Shown: one piece after another, positions 21,293 through 30,288 of the stretch | Layout of the letters: every line of letters begins with the position of its first letter | Position numbering within the stretch: the stretch's first letter is position 1 | DNA from: Pleurodeles waltl | Taxonomy: Eukaryota > Chordata > Amphibia > Caudata > Salamandridae | DNA length: 64,000 nt | Assembly (NCBI RefSeq): GCF_031143425.1 | Contig: NC_090445.1 | Coordinates: forward strand, 1,576,138,049 to 1,576,202,048 | Direction: 5' to 3' | The notes under the pieces: generated by a model | The model's input: only the letters and a program-made list of their open reading frames with translations | Told to the model about the DNA's origin: nothing | The model's database searches: none | Position numbers and translations under genes: made by a program

Positions 21293-21743
21293 GGGCCAGA
21301 TGTACAAAGCTTTTTTCTAGTCGCAAATGGCCCGGTTCGCAGAATCGGGCTGTTTGCGAAAAGCAAAAGGCATTTTGGGATGTACAAACCCTATTTACGA
21401 GTCGCAGTGTTCCCTTCCTAATTGCGAGTCGCAGTGCGATGTGTGATTGTTTTGTGACCCTGAATGCAGTCACAAAACAATCACAGTTAGCACCAATTTT
21501 TAACTGGTGCTAACCCATCCCTTTGTGAATGGATGCAAAAATATTTTTTCAGAGCAGGCAGTGGTCCCAGGGACCACCGCCTGCTCTAAAAAAATGAACA
21601 GAAAACTTTTCATTTTTGTTTTTGAAATGCATCCCGTTTTCCTTTAAGGAAAGCAGTCACAGACATGATGGTCTGCAGTGCCCAGCAGGATCAAACGGAC
21701 GGCAAATTGCGAGTCGCAAAACTAAAGGTTGTACATCTGGGCC
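21293..21743. mobile_element. Harbinger MITE, 451 bp
   Basis: Ends are GGGCCAGATGTACAAAG and TTGTACATCTGGGCC, with TTTA before and TAAA after. The subterminal sequence uses TCGCAAATGG, GCGAGTCGCA and TTGCGAGTCGCAAAAC, the same GCGA/TCGC vocabulary as H3 and the MITE at 8839. Internal hairpins include TGTGATTGTTTTGTGAC / GTCACAAAACAATCACA and AGAGCAGGCAGTGGTCCC / GGGACCACCGCCTGCTCT. No coding capacity. Confidence 0.8.
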
Positions 21744-22182
21744 TAAATTTGTTGTTCCTGTGCTCCTGCAGTAGGCATTTTGTTCCAATTTACTCTTAAT
21801 TATGTAAAGTGATGTAATCACATAATTATGTTTGCTTTCCTATTCATGCATGCTTTACATTTTAGATTTCAGTGGTGAGCAGAAGTAATACCTGGACTGC
21901 TATACAATGAGCCCTATCGAATGAGGCCATCTAATGACCTCAACGTAGAGCAGCCAGTCAAAGTATGCTGGTTCTGCATACATTTGTGAGACAGAAGGTT
22001 GGCCAGAGAAGAACTACATTCTAAATTAGTGAATGTAGGCAAGACAATTAGGCTGTCATCACCTCGTCACTGTGTTCATCAGATGACATTTAGGATTTGC
22101 TAGTTGACCCCACCATTAGAGTGGGACAGCATAGATATCAAAGCAGACAGAACAAGGGAATTATTCAGTAAGCAACTGTCAG
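21744..22182. other. No recognisable gene or element
   Basis: Unique-looking AT-rich spacer between a MITE and a dispersed repeat. Confidence 0.5.
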
Positions 22183-22530
22183 GGGAGAAGCTTTGGAGGG
22201 GTGTGTCTGGGGTGTTGCACCACCCTCACAACAAATGTATTTTAGGTAAAATAGCTAGGTAGAGGTGCTTTCAGTCAGTGAGGTGTCTGCTGATTTTCAA
22301 GGAATTTTTACAAACTCACAGAAAAAAAACGCTCACACACTGTATACCTCTCTGCTTTAAAAGTCTTCAAAAATGTTGGTCATTTTTCAAAATATTGTCT
22401 TCCCTCCCTTAGTACCCAACGTCTACCTTTCCACTGCTGCTTTAGCCACTCTCCTGTGCCCTGCTTGTGTATAATGCATTTTGACATTATACACCAGCGT
22501 GATTGTTGGGAAATCTGAAGGTCAACCTTA
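22183..22530 (+). repeat. Dispersed repeat, copy 1 (partner at 41140-41500)
   Basis: Both copies run in the same order and orientation: AAATGTATTTT, GGTGAGGTGTCTG or GTGAGGTGTCTGC, ACTCAC, a CTCTCTG/TTTAAAA segment, AAAATGTTGGT, a CTTTCCACTGC block, TGCTTGT, and GATTGTYGGGAAATCTGAA at the 3' end. Divergence is high. The class is unknown, with no coding. Confidence 0.65.
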
Positions 22531-22923
22531 TTGAGCAAGCCACACCCATGGCAACTGCAGCAATTTCAAAATGTGCAATCCTAGGGCCAGATGTGTCAAA
22601 TGATTTTGCATTCACAAACAGAGTGAATCAGTAAATTCCACAGTTTGCGAATGCAAAATCGCCTTTTACGATGTATGAAAGGCATTCGCAGTACAAATAT
22701 AAGGAATCGCTAAAATAGCGATTCCTTGCAACTGCGACATGAATTTGCGGGTCATACTCTGCGTATCGCAAATAGCGACATGAATTTGCGAATCGCATTC
22801 TGCGAATCGCCAATTCAGTCTTGCAATGCAATGCATGAACAAATCGCAAATAGTGAATATTCACAGGCCTTTTGCACGTGCAATTTACCACAAAATAAAA
22901 TCAGGTGGTAAACAGGTGCAACC

Positions 22924-22932
22924 TATATAAAG
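22924..22932 (+). promoter_or_regulatory. TATA box of the H3 transposase
   Basis: TATATAAAG ends 31 bases before the ATG at 22964. This implies a very short 5' leader, with transcription starting almost at the start codon. The match to the TATAWAAG consensus is perfect. Confidence 0.65.
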
Positions 22933-22963
22933 AGGCCCAGAATGACTCAGCCTCTTTTCCACA

Positions 22964-24116
22964 ATGGCTGCACTCTACGTGATAGCGAGGAGGATGAGGA
23001 TCCTGGCCGGTTTGAGGAGAGGGAGGAGGAGACAGGAGCGCAATTTTAGAGTTCACATTACCCTTTTTGACCAGACAGAAGAGGAGATATATGATAAGTA
23101 CAGGGTAAGCTCAGCCATGATACTTGACCTGATAGGTGATCTACAACCCCTACTGCAGCGAAACACACACAGGACCAATTGCATACCCACCCATGTGCAG
23201 GTATTATGCTCCCTGCACTCATTATCCTCAGGGAGCTATCAAGGAGTCATAGCAGCAGCTGGAGGGGTGTCACAGAGTACTCTCGATTTTTCAATGCATT
23301 TCTCAATGCTATGCTGAGCAAAATTCAACAGCATATAAGATTCCCCAACACCCCACAGGAATTACTACAGACAAAATTTGACTTCTACCAGATTGCTCAA
23401 TTCCCACATGAAATTGGCGCCATCAATGGGACACACGTAGCTATCTGTCCACCATCGGCCACAGGGAATGTTTATGGGAACCGTAAAAGTACACATTCCA
23501 TGAACATACAAGTAATTAGCAATGCCTTCAACATTATAACGGATCTCGTGGCCAGGTACCCAGGTAGCACACATGACTTCTACATCTTTCCGCACAGTGG
23601 AATATACACAAGACTACTTGCTGGGGAGTTTAGCGAAGAATACCTACTTGGTAATGTTATAGTTGACAATGTCACCTTGATGTATATATGATGTCACGGA
23701 TAAAAATTACTCATTTTACTCTCCTGTCGTTCTAGGAGACAGTGCCTATGCAGTGCGGTCATTCATACTGCCGCCCTATCTGCATCCTGCAACGCCAGCC
23801 GAAAGGAGGTATAATGCTGCTCACAGGACAACCCGCAGCGTTGTTGAGAGGACCTTCGGCCTGCTGAAGAGCTGCTTTAGATGCCTACACAAGAGTGGTG
23901 GTGTACTGCAATACAGCACTGAAACAACATGAAAAATCGTTGCTACTTGTGCCATGTTGCACAACATTGCAACAACGAGGGGCATACCTGTGGAACCCAC
24001 CGAGCCGGGGTCAGGTGAGGATGATGATCTGTTGCCACCCCTTCAGCCAGCAGACAGAAGCAGTGCAGCAGAGGGAAGACAAAGACGTGCTGTGATCACG
24101 CACAACTATTTCTGAT
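22964..24116 (+). pseudogene. H3 Harbinger (HARBI1-like) transposase, nearly full length
   Basis: ATG at 22964 follows the TATA box. The N-terminus is basic (RRGRRRQERNFRV), then a helical region with HVQVLCSLHSLSSGSYQ. One 1-nt deletion near 23285 shifts the frame. The first catalytic block reads GAINGTHVAI (AAT at 23425), so the first Asp of the DDE triad is Asn. YGNRKSTHSMNIQVI and YPGSTHDFYIF follow with the second Asp. A phase-1 GT-AG intron (23651-23735, 85 bp) splits the Gly codon of LLGDSA. Exon 2 has VVERTFGLLKSCFRCL with the Glu, one in-frame TGA at about 23930 (likely CGA before), then CAMLHN and an acidic tail ending at 24116. Three changes separate it from a functional-looking gene. 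Confidence 0.92.
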
Positions 24117-24168
24117 GTAAGTAATGACAATACCACATCAACATTTATGTATTGCTGTAGGTAGCATC

Positions 24169-24174
24169 TTTATT
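24169..24174 (-). terminator. Probable polyadenylation signal of H3 ORF1
   Basis: AATAAA on the minus strand sits about 145 bases after the ORF1 stop codon at 24318, in the convergent gap between the two H3 genes. Confidence 0.45.
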
Positions 24175-24317
24175 GCCTTGACTTCACGTAATATATGTGT
24201 GATTAAGACATAGCTATGCACCATATACAAACAGGTGCGAGTAACAGTGTCACACTATTAGCATCATAGTATAACTGCCTTGCTACATGTTATGCAAGTC
24301 CCCTGTACCCCTCAACA

Positions 24318-26060
24318 TTACTTCCTACGTCCACTCACTCCACTTGAGTGCTCAGTGGCCTCAGTGGCACCTCTTGTAGCGGGTTCAAAGACAGTACTGT
24401 GTCTGGTACTGTGACACCAAGCTTCCATCACAGGGGCTGTAAGACTGCTGAGGCTAGAGAGCTCCTCATTATCCCCACCACCAAGTTTGCTGTTTGTAGC
24501 ACTCCGTGCTGTCTGCATTGTCTCCAAAACATTGGTTATTTGCACCAATCCTTGTGGATTGGTGCAACGTAATTCCAAGGCAGTTGTGGTAGAGAGCCGA
24601 TTGACAGATCTGCAGAACTCATCCAACCTGCCCATCAATTGGTGATGGCGCCTATGATAGCTGATATGCTCCTGCTGCATCACAGTGCAGAGTTCCCTAA
24701 TGGCGTTTGTCATCTCCTTTGCGTTTTCTGCTGTTGTTTTCTGTCCCTCATACAGCTTGCACATGTTTTAATTAAGAGACTCGAACTGCTTGTGCATTGA
24801 TCCCATGTTATCATTGGGAGACTCGAACTGCTTGTGCATTGATCCCATGTTTTTATTGAGTGCATCCACCTGCTTGTGCATTGATCCCATGTTGTCATTG
24901 TGAGACTCAAACTGCCTGTGCATTGCGGCCATGTTATGTTCGATTGACACCAACTGCCTGTGCATTGACCTCATGTGTTTACATTACAGGTGCTGCACTT
25001 TCAGCATAGAAGCCTCAAGGCCGCCAAAGAGTGATGGGCCCTCACCTTCCTCTGTGCACTGTCTGCCTGCTTCGCGACACCTCCTGAGGGGAGTGGACTG
25101 ACGCTGGGGCAGGTACTGCTATCTGTCAGTGCTTCTAGCCTCCGGAGTGGTGTGGGTTCTTCATCCGGCATTTCATCAGAATCCAGGTTATACTCAGGGA
25201 GAGGTAGCACTCTTGCCCTACGTCTAGTTGGTGCATGTATGACGGACTCACTGGTGTTTGAGTCGGACTGTGGCTGCATTTCGCTATCCCCCACATTTCC
25301 ACCTTCTGCTGCGCCAAGGCCTGGAAAATCTGCAACAACAATGTGCAGCATGTCATTTTTTAATAGTACTCAAATAGTTGCGTAATAGTATTAAATGTAC
25401 ACTGGCATAGTATCACTGAGTCTTTTGTGTTGTTTCTCTATTTGTTTTAACACTGTCTTGCTATTTATGTGGTAGTTGCACTTTAGGGATGTGGACTACC
25501 ACTCCCATAAGGCATTTTTGTGTTGTATGTAAGATGTGCATGGACTACTTATCACACTGCATAGTGCCAATAGCTATTTTCTGAGGGGCATTTGTACATG
25601 CACATATGTGGAAACACATCATTACCGCCCTTACCTTTGCTGGTGCTGGGTGTGCCTGAGGTGTCAATGTCAGTGACACCACTGACAGCTTCAGGAAACA
25701 GTGTGGTCTCCACCATGTCTTCCATTGTTGTGGACAGTGTCTGGGTGGTTGGTCCTCGTCCTGTGCTCCTTGCCTTCTTTAGCCTGCTGGCTACCCTCTC
25801 TTTGGCACATGAATGCAATTCTTACCATTGCTTGCGTATCTCCTAGGCGAAGTGCTGTGCAACACTCACTGTGCATATTTTTGTCTGGATGTCTGACCAC
25901 AGTTTCCTCTTCTCACTTTCTGGTACCTGTAGTGAGTTTTTCCCAAAGAGTATGTCCTGTTTCCTGACCACCTCCTCAGTGAGCACCTCCAATTCCTGCT
26001 CACTGATTTTGAGCTTGCGCTTCCTGTCTCCTTTCTCCTTCACATCCCATCAGTAGCCAT
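24318..26060 (-). pseudogene. H3 ORF1: Myb/SANT protein with coiled-coil repeats, few lesions
   Basis: The ATG at 26060 (MATDG) is followed by a 1-nt loss, then KLKISEQELEVLTEEVVRKQ and DILFG, LWSDIQTKI, and after two stops KERVASRLKKARSTGRGP: a NAIF1-type Myb/SANT-like domain followed by its basic extension. Exon 1 ends at 25635 (GTAAGG donor). Exon 2 starts at 25329 after TTGCAG, with an acidic linker, a basic patch (APTRRRARVLPLPEYN), and a frame change near 25010. Next are five ~14-residue repeats (24777-24975) of the type NMGSMHKQFES, a stop, and a helical C-terminal part ending at 24318 with SGVSGRRK. The likely role is DNA binding and nuclear entry of the transposase. It is inactive here. 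Confidence 0.88.
24777..24975 (-). repeat. 42-bp in-frame tandem repeat within H3 ORF1
   Basis: Five copies of a 42-bp unit encode 14-residue repeats around NMGSMHKQ. Because 42 is divisible by three, copy-number changes keep the frame. The heptad-compatible length suggests an extended coiled coil that can lengthen or shorten without loss of frame. Confidence 0.8.
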
Positions 26061-26414
26061 GATCCTGTTTGGTCCTGGCTGGCTCTCAAGGCTACCTCCC
26101 TGGTGCTTGGTTGGGTCTTTCTGCCTGCTCCTGTGGGTGGGGCTTCTAGAAACAGCATGGGCTGACTCACTTCCTGGTTGTGATGTCATCAGGCTGCTCC
26201 GGGTTGCCGTTTTCGCAATTTGCGGTTTGCAAATACCGATTCGCTATTTTTTGCGATTCGGTATTTGCAACTCGCAAATAGCGATTACGAATTTTAAGAA
26301 ATCGCTATTACCTACTCGCAATTTTCATACATCCCATTTTGCATTTCTGAAATAGCGATTTCTTAAAATTCGCTATTTAAGAAATGCAAACCTGGAGCTT
26401 GATTCATCTGTCCC

Positions 26415-26999
26415 AAAGTTCCTAAAAACAAGAAAATATAGCACTTAACTTTAAGCCAGGAGAATGGATTGCTTTTCGATGTATTGTGAATAATGCTGCT
26501 CAAAATTGTAGGTAAACTACAGCTCTTTCAAACCTGAATAAGTGAGTACACTTTTCAATAATTAACCCTAGATAACCTGCCATGCTAAAACCGCTAACGC
26601 ATTTAAACCATTCTAACCTGGAACTTTGTTGCTTACTAACACTGGACTAGAAAATTTTTACTCCGGGATTCAATAAACTGGCTACAAGAGAAAGGGTTGT
26701 CATGAGAGGTGTTATGAGGAACAAAGTCAATGGCAGACATGCTATGAAATATTTTTGACAAACCTGCCCACTAAAGAAATCAGGGAACAATGAAAGATTT
26801 GATAGGAAAAGCCAGTGCTTAATATGTGCCGGTGGTTGCTGGTACCTGTTTCTCAGGCCAAAACCTTTTGCACCAACCGCCTTATCCCTGTCCTATAAAA
26901 GAAGAGAAAACAGCAGATTACCCCTGTTTTTTTTCCAGCCAATACAAATTTTCACCACATCAATGTATTGGTAGCCCTTCTTCAATTTTTCATGACCCA
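26415..26999. other. No recognisable gene or element
   Basis: AT-rich spacer between H3 and the satellite array. A GTGCCGGTGGTTGCTGGTACC phrase at 26828 may be a dispersed repeat fragment. Confidence 0.45.
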
Positions 27000-27189
27000 T
27001 AAAGTGAAGTGAAATTTCTTGAATTAATTACAATTGAATTAATCTCAGCCACTGGCACTCACTCGGGCCACAACCTAATCTATTATTTTCCGTCCACCAT
27101 GCCACTTCAGTTTGGACCAGTATTATGTAAATCAGTCTTGACCCTGCTCCTCATGGGAACTGTCTAACCAGAACTGCCGGGTCAGGCCC

Positions 27190-27262
27190 TCCCTGAACCA
27201 GAACACAAGCAACACCATACCATTTTCACACTTATTAGGGTTCTTCAGCTAGGTATAGCTTG
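27190..27262 (-). ncRNA. Hammerhead core, opposite orientation, degraded stem II
   Basis: On the minus strand GGAACCAAGC and GCTTGTGTTC keep the distal stem I. The core is CTGAAGA and GAAAA follows ACCC-TAATAA-GTGT, with one stem II mismatch. Activity is doubtful. Confidence 0.4.
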
Positions 27263-27519
27263 GTTCCAGTGCGACAGTGAGCCTAGGACCCACGTCTGGG
27301 CATGTCCAGTTCACTTAGAACTCAAATTCAAAAACAACAAGGTGATAGACAGAATACTTGAATTAATCTCAGCCACTGGCAATCACTCAGGCTGCATCAC
27401 AATCTATTGTTTTTAGACCACCATGCCACATCAGTTTGGACCCAGCCATACGCAAATCGATCTTCACCCTAGTCATCATGGGAACTGTCCAGCCCAAACT
27501 GCCAAACCAGGTCCTCCCT

Positions 27520-27600
27520 GAACCGGAACACAAGCAATTGAGGATCAGTTTCAGCCTTATTAGGACTCTTCAGCCAGCGTGGCACCATGAGCCCAGCACC
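27520..27600 (-). ncRNA. Hammerhead core, opposite orientation, partly degraded
   Basis: On the minus strand CTGAAGA (core, variable seventh base allowed) is followed by GTCC-TAATAA-GGCT, then GAAAC and ATC as possible cleavage triplet. Stem II has one mismatch. The distal GCTTGTGTTCC of stem I is kept but its partner is weak. Confidence 0.45.
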
Positions 27601-27676
27601 CACATCTGGGTATACCAAAGTCACTAAGGGTGTCAAATACAAACACAGTAAGGTGATAAATGTAGTGCTTGATTGA

Positions 27677-27846
27677 GTGCCTGATTTAGTTTTCGGCAGA
27701 CAGGTTACTCCGTCACAAGGATAATGGATAGTCCGTCCACTGTAATATAAATCGTATTGCGTCCTATGGGATTTATTTTTCGGCAGACGGGCAATCCGTC
27801 ACCGTTGTGAGGGAGTAACCTACCCACCAAAATCTAAATCAGGCCC
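27677..27846. mobile_element. 170-bp MITE, GGGCCTGATT family, inside the satellite
   Basis: The left end GTGCCTGATTTAG and right end CTAAATCAGGCCC are a terminal inverted repeat. Inner parts CAGGTTACTCCGTCACAA and TTGTGAGGGAGTAACCT also pair. It sits between the second satellite monomer and the next one. Close relatives are 43591-43759 and the long element 38750-40240. Confidence 0.8.
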
Positions 27847-27944
27847 TTAATCTCAGCTGCATCCCAAACCATTGTTTTTCACCCCTCAAGCCACTTCAGT
27901 TTGGACCCAGGTATATGCAAATCAGTCTTGTCCTTGCTCCTCAT

Positions 27945-28022
27945 GGGAGTAGCAGCCAAACTATACCAGGGTGATGAGCCCATAATATGGGCAAAACTGG
28001 CCCTGGGTTGCTTGTGTTCCAG
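27945..28022 (+). ncRNA. Degenerate hammerhead copy
   Basis: This copy aligns with the candidate at 28256-28327, but the first core base is G (GTGATGA, 27971-27977) and GAAA is replaced by CAAAA after an intact stem II (GCCC...GGGC). Two catalytic positions are lost, so it should be inactive. Confidence 0.5.
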
Positions 28023-28255
28023 TTCAGGGAGGACCTAGTTTGGCAGTTTGTGTTGGATTGTTCCCATTGGAGAAGGGGCAAGAATAATTTGCATATGGCT
28101 GGTGTGCAAAACAACGGGGGATTGGGATGCGGCCCTAGTATTTACTAGTGGTTGAGACTGATTTAAGCAATCAATCTCTCACTTTTTGAATACTTTAGTA
28201 TGTCTCCGTAAGTGGGACGGGTGTGCCAATATGTGGATTCCGTACATGCTGTGTG

Positions 28256-28327
28256 GCTGGAACCAAGCTATATCTGGCTGATGAGCCCATAACAAGGGTG
28301 AAACCAGTCCTGGGTTGCTTGTGTTCC
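28256..28327 (+). ncRNA. Hammerhead ribozyme candidate, type I, satellite-borne
   Basis: The core CTGATGA (28278-28284), stem II GCCC-ATAACAA-GGGT (28285-28299) and GAAA (28300-28303) are all canonical, with nothing between the core and stem II. GAAAC-CA-GTC then gives a two-base-pair stem III with a tiny loop, with cleavage predicted after GTC (28307-28309). Stem I forms between CTGGGT (28310-28315) and ATCTGG (28272-28277, with wobbles), then after an internal loop GCTTG (28317-28321) with CAAGC (28264-28268), then GTTCC with GGAAC. A weak stem III is described for newt satellite hammerheads, which cleave mainly as dimers. Confidence 0.7.
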
Positions 28328-28749
28328 GGTTCAGTGAGGGCCTGGCATGGCACTTTGGGCTGGAGCAGGGTCAAGACAGTTTAGAATAGGGTCTAAAATT
28401 GAGGTGGCACGGTGTGCAAAATAATGATGGACTAGGATGCGGTACTGAGTAATTACCAGTGACTCTCATGAATTCAAGCATTCCATTCATCAGTTTTTGT
28501 ATACTACAACTACGGTTAGCGCATTCCTCTACAGAAATCTTGGAGACCTGAAGTTATATTTTTACAAATTAAGCACTGGCAAAAGATGTTTAGGTTAATT
28601 AAAGAGGCTTTATTTTAAGATCGCTGAGAGGATTAAGCAGTGCTTTAAGTTGGCTTAAAAAATGGGCACTTCTAAAGGGTCTTCGGCCTAAGAAGAGTAA
28701 CTAAGAAACATTTAGGCATTGTCATTTCTCTCACTACAGGCATGCCTTT

Positions 28750-29960
28750 GTACATATGGCTAAAATATTACTTTCCTCTTGGTCATCCTCCCCCGTCTTG
28801 TCCTTATCCTTCTATAGTCCTTCTGTTCCTCTTCATCATCCTCATCTTGGTCTATCTCCACTTTTTTCTCCTTGTCCTCTTCATCATCATACGTTTGGAC
28901 TTCTCCTTCGACTAGTCTTGTGCTCCTTCTGTTCCTCTTATTCCAGGACCCTCTTCCTCCTGCTCTTTGCTTTCCTCCTGGTGCTCCTCCTACTCCTAGA
29001 TTTGATCCTCATCCACATGGTAGTGATACTTTTGGTCCTGGTTCGCATTGCCCTTGTCATCCCCCTTACTCTTCATCCTCTTGTTTTTTTACCTTTGTCC
29101 TACTCTTTCTTGAACTCCTACTGACTCTACTTCTTCCAGTCCTGAAATAGTCCTTATGTTTTTTCTCCTACTGATCCTACTTCTCTAGGCCCTGGCTCTC
29201 CTGGTGTTCATAGTCCTGATCATCCTTGTACCCTGGTCCTTTTGGTCTTTGTCACCCACCAAGTCCTGGTCCCGGTCACTCTTGTCCTGCTCCTGATCAC
29301 CCCGGACCTTGTAGTCCTGATCCTACCTCTTCTGGTCTGACGTGATACTGAACTTGTTGATTCTTCTAGTCCTGTATGTCATAGGCAGCATTGTATTCTT
29401 CATCATAGGTCTTCTTGTTCATCTGTTCCTAGTTATCCACGTCCTCTTGATCCTCTGATGTTAATCTTCATTTCTTTATTCATCTAGATCTTGATCCTAA
29501 ACCGTGTCCTTCTGGCACCTTCATCATGTTCCTGCCTTTCCTTTGCTTGGTCTTGTTGCTGATTCCTACTGCTGGTTCCCATGGTCAGGGTCACCTTGGA
29601 CCCCACCGCCGTGGCACAGTCCAAACTGGTCCCGGTCCACATGGTCTTGTTGTCCTAGTCCCCTGCTGCTGGTCATTCTGATCTTTGTCTTTCTGGCCCT
29701 GGATCTGTGAATCTTGTCATCTTTGTACAGACCCTTTTTGTCCTTCCAGCAGTGGTACTCTAGGCCCTAGACCTTCTGGCCCTGGTCATCTTGGTTCTCA
29801 TGGTCCTGTCCTGCGTGTCCTTCCAGCCCTAGTAATCCTAATCCTTCTAATGGTTCTAGTCCCGCTGGTGATCCCGGTCCTCCTGTTAGCTTCCTCTAAT
29901 TCCTACACCACAGGCCAACCAGGAACCTCCTCTAAGACTCTCTCTCAGGTTTTTATGTTA
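28750..29960. repeat. Degenerate collagen-like minisatellite (GGTCCTGNN)
   Basis: A CT-rich 1.2-kb tract is built from loose 9-bp words such as GGTCCTGGT, CCTGATCCT and CTTGGTCCT. On the plus strand these read Gly-Pro-X in short runs (for example GPGHLGSHGP near 29790), but the frame changes every few tens of codons. It is either a decayed minisatellite or a very old collagen-type exon repeat, and I favour the former. Early parts are simpler CTTCATCATCC repeats. Confidence 0.6.
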
Positions 29961-30225
29961 TTTTTCTTGTGGCTTCCAGATTTTTAAGCAGGGGTTCGGA
30001 GCCACAGAAAGAAGAGAAACGGATCCCAGTAGGAACTCTCCTTGACCCCTCTGTTGTTTGTTTTGTGGGGTCCTCCTACTGAATATTGACCCCTAGAATA
30101 TCGTGGTACAAGAACATCAAGGACAGAATATAGAGGGACAAAATATCAAAAGTTAAGTGCAAACAAATACAGAAATAGATTCACTATTTCTAACTCCACA
30201 TCTATCTACCTTAAAAATGTGTATG

Positions 30226-30228
<3 letters not shown>

Positions 30229-30288
<60 letters not shown>
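30229..30288. repeat. (TA)n microsatellite, ~60 bp
   Basis: An uninterrupted TA dinucleotide run abuts the left end of the Penelope-like element. Confidence 0.95.

Larger units (their letters stand above)
22584..26414. mobile_element. H3: two-gene PIF/Harbinger transposon, 3.8 kb, inactivated
   Basis: The left end GGGCCAGATGTGTCA and the right end TGATTCATCTGTCCC form the terminal inverted repeat, degraded on the right. Subterminal zones have many GCGAATCGCA-like inverted words. The transposase (plus) and the Myb/SANT protein (minus) are convergent, the classical two-gene Harbinger layout. Both genes are nearly full length, with only a few disabling changes, so this copy inserted more recently than H1. 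The MITE at 8839-9545 shares both ends. Confidence 0.9.
27000..28560. repeat. ~310-325 bp tandem repeat with hammerhead cores, both orientations
   Basis: Monomers share AATCTCAGCCACTGGCA, CACTTCAGTTTGGACC, CCTCCCTGAACCGGAACACA and CTCATGGGAACTGTC. Two monomers (about 27024-27357 and 27358-27670) run one way, with corresponding points 325 bp apart. After the MITE at 27677-27846 the sequence continues, and from about 27960 it reads as the reverse complement, with corresponding points 307 bp apart. Each monomer carries a hammerhead-like core, minus strand in the first two and plus strand in the last two. Monomer size and ribozyme content recall newt satellite 2. Confidence 0.75.

Noticed and set aside
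21293..21743. Direct 3-bp target duplication for this MITE
   Set aside because: Flanks are TTTA and TAAA, inverted rather than direct; only a 2-bp TA could be direct, so the target is left undefined.
28756..29987. Leu/Pro/Ser-rich frames suggesting a collagen or membrane protein gene
   Set aside because: CT-rich degenerate repeat with frame changes every few tens of codons and no splice structure that rescues it.
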